64,000 nt of DNA from Chryseobacterium endalhagicum (GCF_016745235.1 NZ_JAELVM010000002.1:124001-188000); one strand, 5' to 3'. Positions 33,145 through 42,621 are shown, numbered from the stretch's first letter. Numbers and translations: made by a program. Notes: generated by a model not told the origin, from the letters alone.

Positions 33145-34056
33145 ATGAAAACGACTTACATTAAATTATCATTATCCGCACTGCTTCTTTTAGGTATTTA
33201 TTCATGTAAAAAAGGGGAAGCAGCAGTTTCTAATGAACGCGCAGATTATACGGCGGATGCCGCAACCGCAACTACAGACAGCATTTCATCTGCAGCAACG
33301 ATGACGGTAAAGGATAAACAGTTCATAAAAACAGCAGATGTGAATATGGAAGTGAAGGACGTATATGAAGCCACCGTTTCCATTGAAAAATCGGTTCATG
33401 ATCTTGGAGGGTTTGTTACCCACAGCAATCTCAGCAGCAATGTAGTTTCGGAGAAAACCTATAATACTTCCGGCGAAAATGCTATGCTGATCAAAAAGTT
33501 TCAGTCAGAAAATACCATGCAGGTAAGAGTTCCTATGGAAAAACTGGGCGAGCTTTTAACCTTGATCAATAATAAAAAGCTTTTTCTGAATTCAAGAATT
33601 ATCAATGCTGAAGATGTAACCTCAGGCATCAAGTATGCAGAAATGGAAGCCAAAAGAATCAAGAAAACGGGCGAAAATATAGACGAGCTTAAGACCAACA
33701 AAGACAAAGTAACGCTTGATAATGATAATATGGCGGAAGGAAATCTTCAGCAGCTTGCAAATATGGATGTTTCGGACAACATAAAATACAGCACCGTAGA
33801 TATTTACATTAAAGAACCGAAACTGCGCATTGCTGAAATAGCGGTAACCAATACCAGCAGCCTTGATAACAAATACAAGTTCAATTTTATATATGATGCG
33901 AAAAACGCTTTTGTGGAAGGGTTTTATCTGATCCAAAAGATCGCAGTAGGACTTATTACCATATGGCCTCTCTTATTAATTTTAATTGCAGTTTTCTATT
34001 TTTTAAGAAAAAGAAAGCTGGTAAAGCCGGAAAGCACAAAAATTTCTGAAGAATAA
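33145..34056 (+). CDS. DUF4349 lipoprotein
   Basis: A 303-residue lipoprotein with signal ending IYSC (Cys21). The DUF4349 domain spans about 60-290: FIKTADVNMEVKDVYEAT at its start, a central coiled-coil-like helix (YAEMEAKRIKKTGENIDELK) and a C-terminal membrane helix (about 265-290) with a basic tail. With both a lipid anchor and a C-terminal helix it may be embedded in the membrane at both ends. The domain's function is unknown. It is followed by a terminator. Confidence 0.88.
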   Translation: MKTTYIKLSLSALLLLGIYSCKKGEAAVSNERADYTADAATATTDSISSAATMTVKDKQFIKTADVNMEVKDVYEATVSIEKSVHDLGGFVTHSNLSSNVVSEKTYNTSGENAMLIKKFQSENTMQVRVPMEKLGELLTLINNKKLFLNSRIINAEDVTSGIKYAEMEAKRIKKTGENIDELKTNKDKVTLDNDNMAEGNLQQLANMDVSDNIKYSTVDIYIKEPKLRIAEIAVTNTSSLDNKYKFNFIYDAKNAFVEGFYLIQKIAVGLITIWPLLLILIAVFYFLRKRKLVKPESTKISEE

Positions 34057-34080
34057 AAAAAGCATTCCTAACCAATTGGT

Positions 34081-34138
34081 TATCATCATAATTTTAGATT
34101 TTACAGACCTCCTTTTCCGGGAGGTTTTTATTTTTTTC
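34081..34138 (+). terminator. Terminator within a duplicated 55-base element, copy A
   Basis: TATCATCATAATTTTAGATTTTACAG leads into ACCTCC (34107-34112) pairing with GGAGGT (34120-34125), followed by TTTTATTTTTTT. It ends the DUF4349 transcript. Almost the same sequence recurs at 36906-36957. Confidence 0.75.
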
Positions 34139-34213
34139 AAAAAAAACTGTAACGATCATCAGACTGCCCTTACCTACTGTTTAAAGAATAAGAAAATCAA
34201 AAAACTTAACCAT

Positions 34214-35086
34214 ATGAAAAATTTAATACAACTAGGATTCGCAGCATTGCTGTCATTGAATGTGACCACCGTAAAGGCACAGAACAAAAATGCAGAAAAC
34301 AGTACCCTTTGGGAAATTTCAGGAAACGGACTTACAAAACCTTCTTATCTTGCAGGCACCTGCCACATCATGTGCAGCCAGGATTTTGAAATAAAACCGA
34401 AAGTCATGAAAGCTCTTGAAAAATCTGATCAATTTGTAATGGAGATCAATTATACAGATCCTTCTGAAATGACCGCGATGCAGAAAATGTTTCAGACGGA
34501 TAAAAAACTCTCAGAGCAGCTTAGTCCGGAAGAAGCCAAAGAATTAGACAAAATCCTGATCGCTGATTATGGCACAGATCTGAAGAAAATGGATAATTCC
34601 AGTTCGCAGGGGTTGTATGCTTTAATCTCCATGAAAGCAGTTCCATGCCCGCAGACTGAGATCAAACTGTATGAAATGGAGCTTTTGCAGAATGCCCTTA
34701 AAAACAAAATGAAAGTCAACGGACTGGAAAAAGTGGAAGACCAGATGAAATCTATCAATAAAGCTTATGATCTTAAAGGAGTGATCGGACAGCTGAAAAT
34801 GGGGAAAGAATATGAAAAACTGCTGAAAGAGATGGTAAGCGCCTTCAAAAAAGAAGATGTAAGGTCCGTCTACACCCTTTTTAAAGACGACAGAATAATG
34901 AATGCCGAACAGGAAAAAGCCATGCTGACGGACAGAAATAAAAACTGGGCAGAAAAAATGCCGGATATGATGAAAAAAGAAAGTTCTTTCTTTGCCGTAG
35001 GAGGCGCTCATCTTATGGGTGACAACGGAGTGATCCAGCTCCTGAAATCTAAAGGATACACCGTGAAACCGGTATCAAGCTTATAA
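34214..35086 (+). CDS. TraB/GumN-family protein, secreted
   Basis: A 290-residue protein with a signal peptide ending VKAQ (about residue 20). The N-terminal SYLAGTCHIMCSQD and C-terminal FFAVGGAHLMGDNGVIQLL contain the paired GT-x-H and GG-x-H motifs of the TraB/GumN (Tiki-like) metalloprotease fold, with His residues proposed to bind metal. A longer frame reaches 34076 but crosses the terminator, so the ATG at 34214 is used. It is followed 23 bases later by an ECF sigma gene, suggesting a common regulon. Confidence 0.85.
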   Translation: MKNLIQLGFAALLSLNVTTVKAQNKNAENSTLWEISGNGLTKPSYLAGTCHIMCSQDFEIKPKVMKALEKSDQFVMEINYTDPSEMTAMQKMFQTDKKLSEQLSPEEAKELDKILIADYGTDLKKMDNSSSQGLYALISMKAVPCPQTEIKLYEMELLQNALKNKMKVNGLEKVEDQMKSINKAYDLKGVIGQLKMGKEYEKLLKEMVSAFKKEDVRSVYTLFKDDRIMNAEQEKAMLTDRNKNWAEKMPDMMKKESSFFAVGGAHLMGDNGVIQLLKSKGYTVKPVSSL

Positions 35087-35109
35087 ACTAACCAAACCGT
35101 GAAACCATC

Positions 35110-35619
35110 GTGAGCAGTCAGACTGAAACCGCTTTTTTAAAGCTCATCAACCAGCACAAAGGCATTCTGTACAAGGCCTCCCGCATCTATGCAGATTCTG
35201 TGGAAGACCGGGAAGACCTTCAGCAGGAAATCCTTATCCAGCTGTGGAAATCTTACCAGAATTTCAAAGGCAACAGTGAATTTTCCACATGGATGTACCG
35301 TGTAGCCATCAATACCGCGATCACCTATTTGAAAAAGGAGAAGCAGCGGACCAGCAATCAGGCTGATGTGCCGCATCATTTTGAAGTTCAGAATGAAGAC
35401 TATAACCCTTCCAAAGACAGGCAGCTGGAAATATTCTACTCTGCCGTTCAGGAACTGAAAGCCCTGGAAAAAGCCATTATATTCTATTTCATGGAAGGAA
35501 TGTCTCACAAGGAAATTGGAGACAATATGGGGATCAGCGAAGGCAATGCCCGCGTAAAACTTAACCGAACCAAAGAAAAAATACAACAAATCATAAAAAA
35601 ATCAGGCTATGAATTTTGA
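35110..35619 (+). CDS. ECF-type RNA polymerase sigma factor
   Basis: A 169-residue sigma factor with sigma-2 (about 15-80, including YADSVEDREDLQQEILIQLW) and sigma-4 (about 110-165, including EKAIIFYFMEGMSHKEIGDNMGISEGNARVKLNR split by a turn) but no sigma-1 or sigma-3, as in ECF factors. It starts with GTG. Its last 11 bases overlap the next membrane-protein gene, a typical sigma/anti-sigma arrangement. The target promoters are unknown. Confidence 0.92.
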   Translation: MSSQTETAFLKLINQHKGILYKASRIYADSVEDREDLQQEILIQLWKSYQNFKGNSEFSTWMYRVAINTAITYLKKEKQRTSNQADVPHHFEVQNEDYNPSKDRQLEIFYSAVQELKALEKAIIFYFMEGMSHKEIGDNMGISEGNARVKLNRTKEKIQQIIKKSGYEF

Positions 35620-36217
35620 TCAATTAAAAGAACAGTGGAATAATGAAGACGGAGACAGCGTCAATATTCCCAACACCATAGAACAGTTAAAGAAAAGCAA
35701 GCATCCTATAGAAAAAATCCGGAAAAGCATGAAGGCAGAATTCCCGCTTCAGGTGATCGCCGTTATTCTGATCGGTTTCTTTCCGATGCAGCTTGGATTT
35801 CCTTCTTCACAATATGTTATTTACTATACTTCCTATGCCATGCTTGTGGTGATCTCCTCTTATTATCTGTACGGCTTCTATAAATTTTACAAGCAGACAG
35901 GATTATACACCGGAAACACCAAAAACAGCCTCTGGAAAATATACCACGAATTAAAGCTGAATATGGAAAGATACCAGTCTTTCGGGTTCCTGCTTCTGCC
36001 GCATCTGATGATTACATTAGGCTTAGAATTCTATAACGTTCTTTCTGAAAAAGGGCAGTCTTTGGGAAATCTTACCGGTTCTTATCAGCAGTCCCTGATT
36101 CTTACCGTACTATTAGGAACATTAGCAACTGTAGCTGGCATTGTTTTATGGACCAAATACATTTACGGTCGTCAGGCTAAACATCTGGAAAACATTCTTA
36201 ACGAAACGGACGAATAA
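35609..36217 (+). CDS. Membrane protein coupled to the ECF sigma gene, possible anti-sigma
   Basis: A 202-residue protein with a 45-residue polar N-terminus (QLKEQWNNEDGDSVNIPN) and four hydrophobic segments (about 50-68, 72-92, 122-142, 158-180). It overlaps the sigma gene by 11 bases, so production is coupled. The cytoplasmic N-terminus could bind the sigma factor, but no zinc-binding anti-sigma motif (HxxxCxxC) is present. The anti-sigma role is therefore inferred from position only. Confidence 0.75.
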   Translation: MNFDQLKEQWNNEDGDSVNIPNTIEQLKKSKHPIEKIRKSMKAEFPLQVIAVILIGFFPMQLGFPSSQYVIYYTSYAMLVVISSYYLYGFYKFYKQTGLYTGNTKNSLWKIYHELKLNMERYQSFGFLLLPHLMITLGLEFYNVLSEKGQSLGNLTGSYQQSLILTVLLGTLATVAGIVLWTKYIYGRQAKHLENILNETDE

Positions 36218-36252
36218 TATTCTTCCACCTCTCATAAAAACGATAACCATGA

Positions 36253-36284
36253 AACCCTAGATATGAATCTGGGGTTCTTTTTTT
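36253..36284 (+). terminator. Terminator of the ECF sigma operon
   Basis: AACCCTAGAT pairs with ATCTGGGGTT (ten pairs, one G-U) over an ATGA loop, then CTTTTTTTT. It ends the GumN-sigma-membrane protein transcript. Confidence 0.9.
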
Positions 36285-36320
36285 AATTGGCTTTATTATT
36301 TTCCAGCAAATTTTTCCAGC

Positions 36321-36710
36321 TTAGATGTTTACGTTGTAGTTCAATACAAGTTTATCTGCGCTTTTACCCCGTATTCCCCAGTTATGCATTGGAGTTTCAA
36401 AGATTGTAATTTCCAGATCCATGGTTGAAATTCCAAGCTCATTCTCAAACCGGTCAAACAAAAGCTGGTAGAGTTTCTTTTTTGCTTCAATACTTCTTCC
36501 TTCAAAAACATTGATTTCTATAATCGTATGCTTTTCTGTCCGGGTATCGAAGTAGAAAAAACTGTCTTCGTCTATATAAATAAATCTGTGCGCTTTCTTT
36601 TCTTTCGGGTAATGAAAAGCATCCACTATGCATTCGTGTACAATTCCGGATAATTTCTCCCGGATTGGGTGCAGGTGTTTTTTTATGCCGAATATTTTAA
36701 TTTGTCCCAT
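36321..36710 (-). CDS. Tautomerase-superfamily protein lacking Pro1
   Basis: A 129-residue protein matching the tautomerase-like family that begins MGQIKI(F/Y)G and contains TIIEINVFEGRS (81-92) and ITIFETPMHNWGIRG (about 104-118). Classical tautomerases use a proline at position 2 as catalytic base. Here position 2 is Gly, which seems standard for this subgroup, so the activity is unclear. It appears to be a single-gene unit. Confidence 0.8.
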   Translation of the reverse strand: MGQIKIFGIKKHLHPIREKLSGIVHECIVDAFHYPKEKKAHRFIYIDEDSFFYFDTRTEKHTIIEINVFEGRSIEAKKKLYQLLFDRFENELGISTMDLEITIFETPMHNWGIRGKSADKLVLNYNVNI

Positions 36711-36905
36711 TTTTCATCAGTGTTTTTTTAAGGTGAAAGAATCACTCCAAATATATAAAATCTCCCTAAATATCTAAAAACCAAATACTCTGAACCTGCA
36801 AAGCATGAATATAGCGCTTGATCTTTCTCATCTTACAGTTTGCCGGTATATCTACAGAAAAATCAGCCAGATTATTAACCCAATCATCACAACCTTTTCA
36901 TTATT

Positions 36906-36957
36906 ATCATAATTTTATATTTTACAGCCTCCGTTTTTTCCCGGAGGTTTTATTTTT
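36906..36957 (+). repeat. Duplicated hairpin element, copy B, upstream of pgi
   Basis: TATCATAATTTTATATTTTACAG then CCTCCG (36928-36933) pairing with CGGAGG (36942-36947), then TTTTATTTTT. It is nearly the same as copy A at 34081. No plus-strand gene lies upstream, so it is not an ordinary operon end. It directly precedes the pgi -7 box. Confidence 0.65.
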
Positions 36958-36960
36958 CCT

Positions 36961-36968
36961 TAAATTTG
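36961..36968 (+). promoter_or_regulatory. Promoter -7 box of pgi
   Basis: TAAATTTG matches TAnnTTTG. It lies just after the hairpin and 81 bases before the chosen pgi ATG. Confidence 0.5.
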
Positions 36969-37049
36969 CACATCAGAAATAAAATGATATGGATTTTAAA
37001 CATTTTGAATCCAGCTAGTCATTTTCTGAATCTACTAAATTCCAAAAGT

Positions 37050-38690
37050 ATGCTATCAAAAATAAATCCTATACACACCAACAGCTGGAAAGCACTTGAC
37101 GAACATTTTGCAGGAAACGACTTCGATATGAGAAGCCTTTTCCAGTACAATCCGAATCGTTTCAATGAATTTTCCCTGCAGAAAGACAATTTTCTTTTTG
37201 ATTATTCTAAAAACCTGATCGATTCAAGAACGAAGGACCTTTTAATTCAGCTCGCCAACGAATGCCAGCTGAAAGAAGCTATTTCCAAAATGTTTTCAGG
37301 TGACAAGATCAACGAAACAGAAGGAAGAGCAGTTCTGCATACGGCTTTAAGGGATTTTTCAGATAAAGAGATCATCGTAGACGGTGAAAATATAAAACCT
37401 CAGATCAGAAGGGTTCTTGACCATATGAAAGCTTTTTCTGAAAAAATTATTTCAGGGGAACACAAAGGTTTCAGCGGAAAAGAAATTACTGATGTGGTGA
37501 ATATCGGAATCGGAGGTTCAGACCTTGGTCCGGTAATGGTTTGTTCAGCATTAAAGCATTTTAAAACAAGACTAAACGTTCATTTCGTTTCTAATGTTGA
37601 CGGGAATCACATTGCTGAAACCGTTAAAAAACTGAATCCTGAAACCACATTATTCATCATTGCGTCCAAGACTTTTACGACTCAGGAAACGATGACGAAT
37701 GCCAACTCAGCGAAGGACTGGTTCCTGAAAGCAGGAAAAGAAGAAGATGTCGCGAAGCATTTCGTAGCCTTATCCACTAACGTTGAGGAAGTTAAAAAGT
37801 TCGGAATTGCAGAAGAAAATATTTTTGAGTTCTGGGATTGGGTAGGCGGAAGATATTCCCTTTGGAGTGCCATCGGCCTGAGCATTGTTCTGGCGGTAGG
37901 ATATGAGAATTTTGAGCAGCTTTTAAAAGGCGCTTCCGATACAGACCAGCATTTCCAGACGGCAGATTTCTCTGAAAACGTTCCTGTTTTAATGGGCCTT
38001 TTAGGAATCTGGTACCGTAATTTCTATGCAGCAACAAGCTATGCTATTCTGCCTTATTCCCAGTATCTGGACAGGTTTGCCGCTTATCTTCAGCAGGGAG
38101 ATATGGAAAGCAACGGAAAATGTGTTGACAGAAACGGTGAGTTCGTAGAATATGAAACCGGCCCAATTATCTGGGGTGAGCCTGGAACAAACGGACAGCA
38201 TGCTTTCTACCAGCTTATTCACCAGGGAACAGAACTGATTCCTGCAGATTTTATCGCTTACGTGAAAAGCAGCAATGCAGTATCTGATCACCAGCCGAAA
38301 CTTTTAGCTAACTTTTTCGCTCAGACTGAAGCACTTGCATTCGGGAAAACGGAAGAAGAGGCAGAAGAAGAATTAAGAAATTCAGGAAAATCCGATGAGG
38401 AAACAGACAGACTGCTGAATTACAAAGTCTTCCACGGAAATACGCCTACTAACTCCATACTGTTCAATGAATTAACTCCTTTTTCACTGGGGCAGTTAAT
38501 TGCCATGTACGAGCATAAGATTTTCGTTCAGGGAGTGATCTGGAATATTTTCAGCTTCGATCAGTTTGGAGTGGAATTAGGAAAAGTTTTAGCCAATAAA
38601 ATCCTTCCGGAGCTTGAAAATGATGCTGCAGTCAGTTCTCATGACAGCTCTACCAACGGATTGATCAATTATTATAAAGGAAATAAGTAA
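37050..38690 (+). CDS. pgi: Glucose-6-phosphate isomerase
   Basis: A 546-residue glycolytic enzyme interconverting glucose-6-phosphate and fructose-6-phosphate. Family motifs are [14 protein letters not shown] (about 148-161), [16 protein letters not shown] (about 268) and the C-terminal [14 protein letters not shown] longer frame begins at 36966, within the promoter, so the ATG at 37050 (MLSKINPI) is used; this also gives the usual length. It is followed 3 bases later by a methyltransferase gene. Confidence 0.97.
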   Translation: MLSKINPIHTNSWKALDEHFAGNDFDMRSLFQYNPNRFNEFSLQKDNFLFDYSKNLIDSRTKDLLIQLANECQLKEAISKMFSGDKINETEGRAVLHTALRDFSDKEIIVDGENIKPQIRRVLDHMKAFSEKIISGEHKGFSGKEITDVVNIGIGGSDLGPVMVCSALKHFKTRLNVHFVSNVDGNHIAETVKKLNPETTLFIIASKTFTTQETMTNANSAKDWFLKAGKEEDVAKHFVALSTNVEEVKKFGIAEENIFEFWDWVGGRYSLWSAIGLSIVLAVGYENFEQLLKGASDTDQHFQTADFSENVPVLMGLLGIWYRNFYAATSYAILPYSQYLDRFAAYLQQGDMESNGKCVDRNGEFVEYETGPIIWGEPGTNGQHAFYQLIHQGTELIPADFIAYVKSSNAVSDHQPKLLANFFAQTEALAFGKTEEEAEEELRNSGKSDEETDRLLNYKVFHGNTPTNSILFNELTPFSLGQLIAMYEHKIFVQGVIWNIFSFDQFGVELGKVLANKILPELENDAAVSSHDSSTNGLINYYKGNK

Positions 38691-38693
38691 CCA

Positions 38694-39524
38694 ATGTCTT
38701 TACTGCGGTCATATTATTATAAGCTTCCTCCCGGTCTCAGACTTCTGGGAAGAAAGATCTATTTTTTCCCGATAGACCTCTATGACAGTCTGACGGGGAA
38801 AAGATCTGAAAATGCTCCCAAAAAAGGAGATATTTATGTTGGCGGCCGCGGTGATGATTTTATTGCTCACGGAATCCGCCAGGTGAATGCCCTGAAAAAA
38901 TATATCGGTCTGCAAAACACAGATCACGTTCTGGATGTGGGATGCGGTATCGGAAGAACTGCAGTAGCCCTCACAGGAATTATTGATAAAGGAACTTATG
39001 ACGGTTTTGATGCCGTAGAAAAAGGAATCAGCTGGTGTAATAAAAATATCGGTAAAAAACATCCGAATTTTAAATTTAAGTTTACCCCGATTTATAATGA
39101 TCTGTACAATACTTTCAGCCAGAAAGCGGAAGATTTTACATTTCCTTATGATGATGCCCGGTTTGATAAAGTATTCCTGTTTTCCGTGTTCACCCACATG
39201 CAGATTCCCGAGATCAAAAGGTATCTGAAAGAAATCAGCAGAGTGATGAACAGCAGCGGACAGTGCCTGGCTACCTTCTTCCTGTATGATGAAACCAAAA
39301 CGGAATTTGGAACCATGCCTTTTCCACACCAATATGACGGGTACAGGCTGATGGATGATAAGGTAACCGCAGCCAATATTGCAGTAAGCATACCTTTGCT
39401 GAACCAGATGGCCGCAGAAGCAGGACTGAAAGTATCCACTGTAAAAGGAGGATTCTGGAGAACGGATGTAAAGAGGGAAGGCGCCGATGAGTTCCAGGAT
39501 ATCGTTGTATTCAATAAAATCTAA
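38694..39524 (+). CDS. Class I SAM-dependent methyltransferase
   Basis: A 276-residue enzyme with motif I VLDVGCGIGRTAVAL near 80-95, where S-adenosylmethionine binds, and acidic and hydrophobic motifs further on (FDKVFLFSVFTHM). The N-terminal 50 residues are basic and hydrophobic. The substrate is not identifiable. It begins 3 bases after pgi and ends 22 bases before folD, so it probably shares their transcript. Confidence 0.88.
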   Translation: MSLLRSYYYKLPPGLRLLGRKIYFFPIDLYDSLTGKRSENAPKKGDIYVGGRGDDFIAHGIRQVNALKKYIGLQNTDHVLDVGCGIGRTAVALTGIIDKGTYDGFDAVEKGISWCNKNIGKKHPNFKFKFTPIYNDLYNTFSQKAEDFTFPYDDARFDKVFLFSVFTHMQIPEIKRYLKEISRVMNSSGQCLATFFLYDETKTEFGTMPFPHQYDGYRLMDDKVTAANIAVSIPLLNQMAAEAGLKVSTVKGGFWRTDVKREGADEFQDIVVFNKI

Positions 39525-39546
39525 ATAAAAAGTAAATAAAGTAAAA

Positions 39547-40431
39547 ATGGCAGAAATTCTTGACGGACTTAAAGTATCCAAAGAAATAAAGGCAGAGATC
39601 AAGGCTGAAGTAGAAAAGATCCTTGAAGGCAAGAAAAGAGCACCGCATCTGGTAGCGATTCTTGTAGGAAACAACGGAGCGAGTAAAGCGTATGTAAACA
39701 GTAAAGTAAAAGACTGTGAGGAAGTAGGATTCCGTTCTTCTCTTTTAAAGTTCCCAAGCACTGTTTCCGAGTCTGAATTGCTGGAAAAAATTGATGAGCT
39801 TAATAAATCCAAGGAGGTAGACGGCTTCATTGTACAGCTTCCTTTACCGGACCAGATTGATCAGGAAAAGATCATCCTGGCTATTGATCCCAGAAAAGAT
39901 GTAGATGGTTTCCACCCTGAAAACTTTGGGAAAATGGCTTTGGAAATGGACACGTTCCTTCCCGCTACCCCATTCGGAATCCTTACCTTACTGGAAAGAT
40001 ATAATATTGAAACCAAAGGAAAAGACTGTGTGATCATCGGAAGAAGCAAGATCGTAGGAAGACCTATGAGCATCCTGATGGGAAGAAAAGATTTCCCGGG
40101 GAACTCTACCGTGACGTTAACGCACTCTTACACAAAAGACATTGAAGAATATACAAAAAGCGCAGACATTGTTATTACCGCTTTAGGTGATCCTCACTTC
40201 TTAAAAGGAGATATGATCAAGGATGGCGCAGTAATCGTGGATGTGGGTATTACAAGAGTAGATGATGACTCTCCAAAAGGATACTACCTTGCCGGTGATG
40301 TGGATTTTGACAGCTGTGCAGCCAAAGCAAGCTGGATTACACCTGTACCCGGAGGAGTAGGTCCTATGACCAGAGCCATGCTGATGAAGAATACCATCAT
40401 CGCCTACAAAACTTCGGTCTATAACGACTAA
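39547..40431 (+). CDS. folD: Bifunctional methylenetetrahydrofolate dehydrogenase/cyclohydrolase
   Basis: A 294-residue FolD that interconverts 5,10-methylene- and 10-formyl-tetrahydrofolate. Motifs are ASKAYVNSKVKDCEEVG (about 40-56) with the catalytic Lys, VDGFIVQLPLPDQID, the NADP-binding GRSKIVGRPMSILM near 165, and TPVPGGVGPMTRAML near the end. Length and order are standard. It sits between the methyltransferase and queE genes on the same strand. Its folate product could serve one-carbon metabolism broadly. Confidence 0.97.
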   Translation: MAEILDGLKVSKEIKAEIKAEVEKILEGKKRAPHLVAILVGNNGASKAYVNSKVKDCEEVGFRSSLLKFPSTVSESELLEKIDELNKSKEVDGFIVQLPLPDQIDQEKIILAIDPRKDVDGFHPENFGKMALEMDTFLPATPFGILTLLERYNIETKGKDCVIIGRSKIVGRPMSILMGRKDFPGNSTVTLTHSYTKDIEEYTKSADIVITALGDPHFLKGDMIKDGAVIVDVGITRVDDDSPKGYYLAGDVDFDSCAAKASWITPVPGGVGPMTRAMLMKNTIIAYKTSVYND

Positions 40432-40438
40432 TTTTAAA

Positions 40439-41068
40439 ATGAACAAAGAAGAAGATATTTTATTAAAAGAAGGTAAAATGCTCCCGGTAATGGAGCATTT
40501 TTACACTTTACAGGGAGAAGGAGCACACACCGGAAAAGCGTCTTATTTCATCAGATTGGGAGGCTGCGACGTTGGGTGCCATTGGTGTGATGTAAAAGAA
40601 AGCTGGGACCCCAACCTACATCCATTGATGAATGCAGAGGAAATTGCCGAAACGGCTGCAAAACACTGCAAAACCATTGTTCTTACCGGCGGAGAGCCGC
40701 TGATGTGGAATCTGGATATTCTTACAGGGAAATTAAAGGAACTTGGATGTACCATTCATATTGAGACTTCGGGGGCTTATCCGATGAGCGGACAGATCGA
40801 CTGGATCACTCTTTCCCCTAAAAAAACAGGACTTCCGAAAGAAGAGATTTATGAAAAAGCAAGTGAGCTGAAAGTGATTATATTCAATCAGCATGATTTC
40901 ACATTTGCCCAGGAGCAGGCAGCAAAGGTTTCCGGAAACTGTAAACTGTATATGCAGAGCGAATGGAGCAAACGTGATGAAATGTATCCAAAAATCACCG
41001 ATTTTATTCTGGCCCATCCGGAATGGCAGGCTTCTGTTCAGACCCATAAGTATCTGAATATTCCTTAA
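40439..41068 (+). CDS. queE: 7-carboxy-7-deazaguanine synthase (radical SAM)
   Basis: A 209-residue radical-SAM enzyme that makes the 7-deazaguanine core of queuosine. It has FYTLQGEGAHTGKAS (21-35) and the CxxxCxxC variant of the Fe-S motif at Cys43, Cys47 and Cys50 (GCDVGCHWC), with TGGEPLMW (about 82-89) for SAM binding. The start lies 7 bases after folD. QueE uses 6-carboxy-tetrahydropterin, so its place beside a folate-metabolism gene is plausible but may be chance. Confidence 0.95.
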   Translation: MNKEEDILLKEGKMLPVMEHFYTLQGEGAHTGKASYFIRLGGCDVGCHWCDVKESWDPNLHPLMNAEEIAETAAKHCKTIVLTGGEPLMWNLDILTGKLKELGCTIHIETSGAYPMSGQIDWITLSPKKTGLPKEEIYEKASELKVIIFNQHDFTFAQEQAAKVSGNCKLYMQSEWSKRDEMYPKITDFILAHPEWQASVQTHKYLNIP

Positions 41069-41250
41069 AGATCACTTCTTTTAGATTTCACAGAAAAATA
41101 CCGGATCTGGGTTATTCTTTTATTTATATTACTGTTTTTTCGCCTGAAGTACATAAGTAGTAGGCGAAAATTTATAATATTCAGAGAATACCGGAATATA
41201 CCGCAAAAATTATGTACATTAGCTCTTCGTATCCGTTATAACACCGATAG

Positions 41251-42621
41251 ATGCAGAGAATTCGATACTCTAGATACCTGAAATCGATTATTATTTTGCT
41301 TGACCTTCTGGTTATTGCATCTATTTTTATATTCTTTTTTGTAAGCCGGAACGAAAACTTAAAGTACAGCGAAGAAACATGGTATGAGAATATTTTCTCT
41401 ATCACCCTGCTGTTTTTATTCTGGATGCTGCTGAGCGGCAGGACAAAAATCTATAATATCCAGAGGAATCTTACGTATACTTTGTTTCTGGAACGTCTCC
41501 TGATTCACTTCATTTTTTTTATCCTGGGGGTTTTTCTTATTGCGAAAGTGAGTAAGAATGTATTTTTCAATTCAGATATTTACTGGCTTACCTTTTATCT
41601 GTTTTTCTTTATTTTCCTTACCAAATCGGTCATTTATTTTTCTATAAAATACTTTCGTTCCCTGGGGATCAACTACCGGAATGTAATGTTTCTGGGTGAA
41701 GAAGGTTCTACAGATATTTTAAAGAATATTTTCCAGAACAGAAAAGATTACGGGTATAAAATTTTTGAGTACGGAAATCCTGAAATACATCCGAATGACC
41801 TAGTTGGATTCTGGAAAAAGAATGGAATTCATACTTTATTTTTATCTACGGAAAATACCTTCAGTGAAGAGATTGAAAAAGAGATCTTTAAGCTGGCCGA
41901 AGACAATAAAGTTCACGTTTCACTGATTCCCAGCATTACACAGAGTGATTTTTTCCTTTATGATCTGGGCTATATTCAGACCCAGCCTATTCTCAGCCAG
42001 GCCAAATATCCTTTGGATTATTATTCCAATTTTCTGGTTAAAAGAACGTTTGACATTGCTTTTTCAGTGTCGATTTTGCTGCTGTTATGCTCCTGGTTAT
42101 TTCCGGTGATCGCTATTTTAATAAAAGCAACATCCAAGGGCCCTGTTTTTTTTGTTCAGAAAAGATACGGTTTCCATGAAGAGGTATTTTCGTGTTTAAA
42201 GTTCAGAACCATGGTTGTTAATGATGAGTCTGCAACCAAAACCACGGAAGAAAATGATTCAAGAATTACCAATATCGGAAAATTTTTAAGAAAAACCAGC
42301 CTTGATGAGCTGCCTCAGTTCATCAATGTTCTCAAAGGTGAAATGTCCATCGTAGGGCCGCGTCCGCATATGCTGTCCGTTGACAATTATTACAAACCGA
42401 AAATCGGAAGGTACAGCTTAAGAAGCATGGTGTCTCCCGGAATTACGGGTCTTGCACAGGTAAGCGGACTTCGTGGAGATTACGGAGATGTAGAGGTAGA
42501 AATGAAAAAACGTATCCTTGCAGACACTTTTTATGTAAGAAACTGGAGCTTTGTTTTGGATCTGGTTATTATTTTAAAGACGGTTTTACTGGTTATCGGC
42601 GGGGATAAAAACGCAAAATAA
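41251..42621 (+). CDS. Polyprenyl-phosphate sugar-1-phosphate transferase (WcaJ/WbaP-like)
   Basis: A 456-residue enzyme that loads the first sugar phosphate on undecaprenyl phosphate to start an exopolysaccharide or surface glycan. The N-terminal half has about four membrane helices and a Rossmann-like CoA-binding domain (about 140-240). The C-terminal catalytic domain has KRTFDIAFSVS, GPVFFVQKRYGF, FRTM, TSLDELPQFINVLKGEMSIVGPRP and GITGLAQVSG. The sugar cannot be read from sequence. It may work with the flippase and acyltransferase at 18.4-20.3 kb. Confidence 0.93.
   Translation: MQRIRYSRYLKSIIILLDLLVIASIFIFFFVSRNENLKYSEETWYENIFSITLLFLFWMLLSGRTKIYNIQRNLTYTLFLERLLIHFIFFILGVFLIAKVSKNVFFNSDIYWLTFYLFFFIFLTKSVIYFSIKYFRSLGINYRNVMFLGEEGSTDILKNIFQNRKDYGYKIFEYGNPEIHPNDLVGFWKKNGIHTLFLSTENTFSEEIEKEIFKLAEDNKVHVSLIPSITQSDFFLYDLGYIQTQPILSQAKYPLDYYSNFLVKRTFDIAFSVSILLLLCSWLFPVIAILIKATSKGPVFFVQKRYGFHEEVFSCLKFRTMVVNDESATKTTEENDSRITNIGKFLRKTSLDELPQFINVLKGEMSIVGPRPHMLSVDNYYKPKIGRYSLRSMVSPGITGLAQVSGLRGDYGDVEVEMKKRILADTFYVRNWSFVLDLVIILKTVLLVIGGDKNAK

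Larger units (their letters stand above)
36711..37049. other. Spacer between divergent tautomerase-like and pgi genes
   Basis: The spacer holds no convincing reading frame. Its right third contains the second copy of the hairpin element (36906-36957) and then the pgi -7 box. A run around 36810-36880 (gcgcttgatctttctcatctt) looks like decayed repeat material. Confidence 0.5.

Noticed and set aside
38709-39830. Long minus-strand frame of 373 codons opposite the methyltransferase and folD genes
   Set aside because: It is the antisense of two clearly conserved plus-strand enzymes and has no protein-like motifs; Ile/Phe/Ser-rich composition is typical of a shadow frame.
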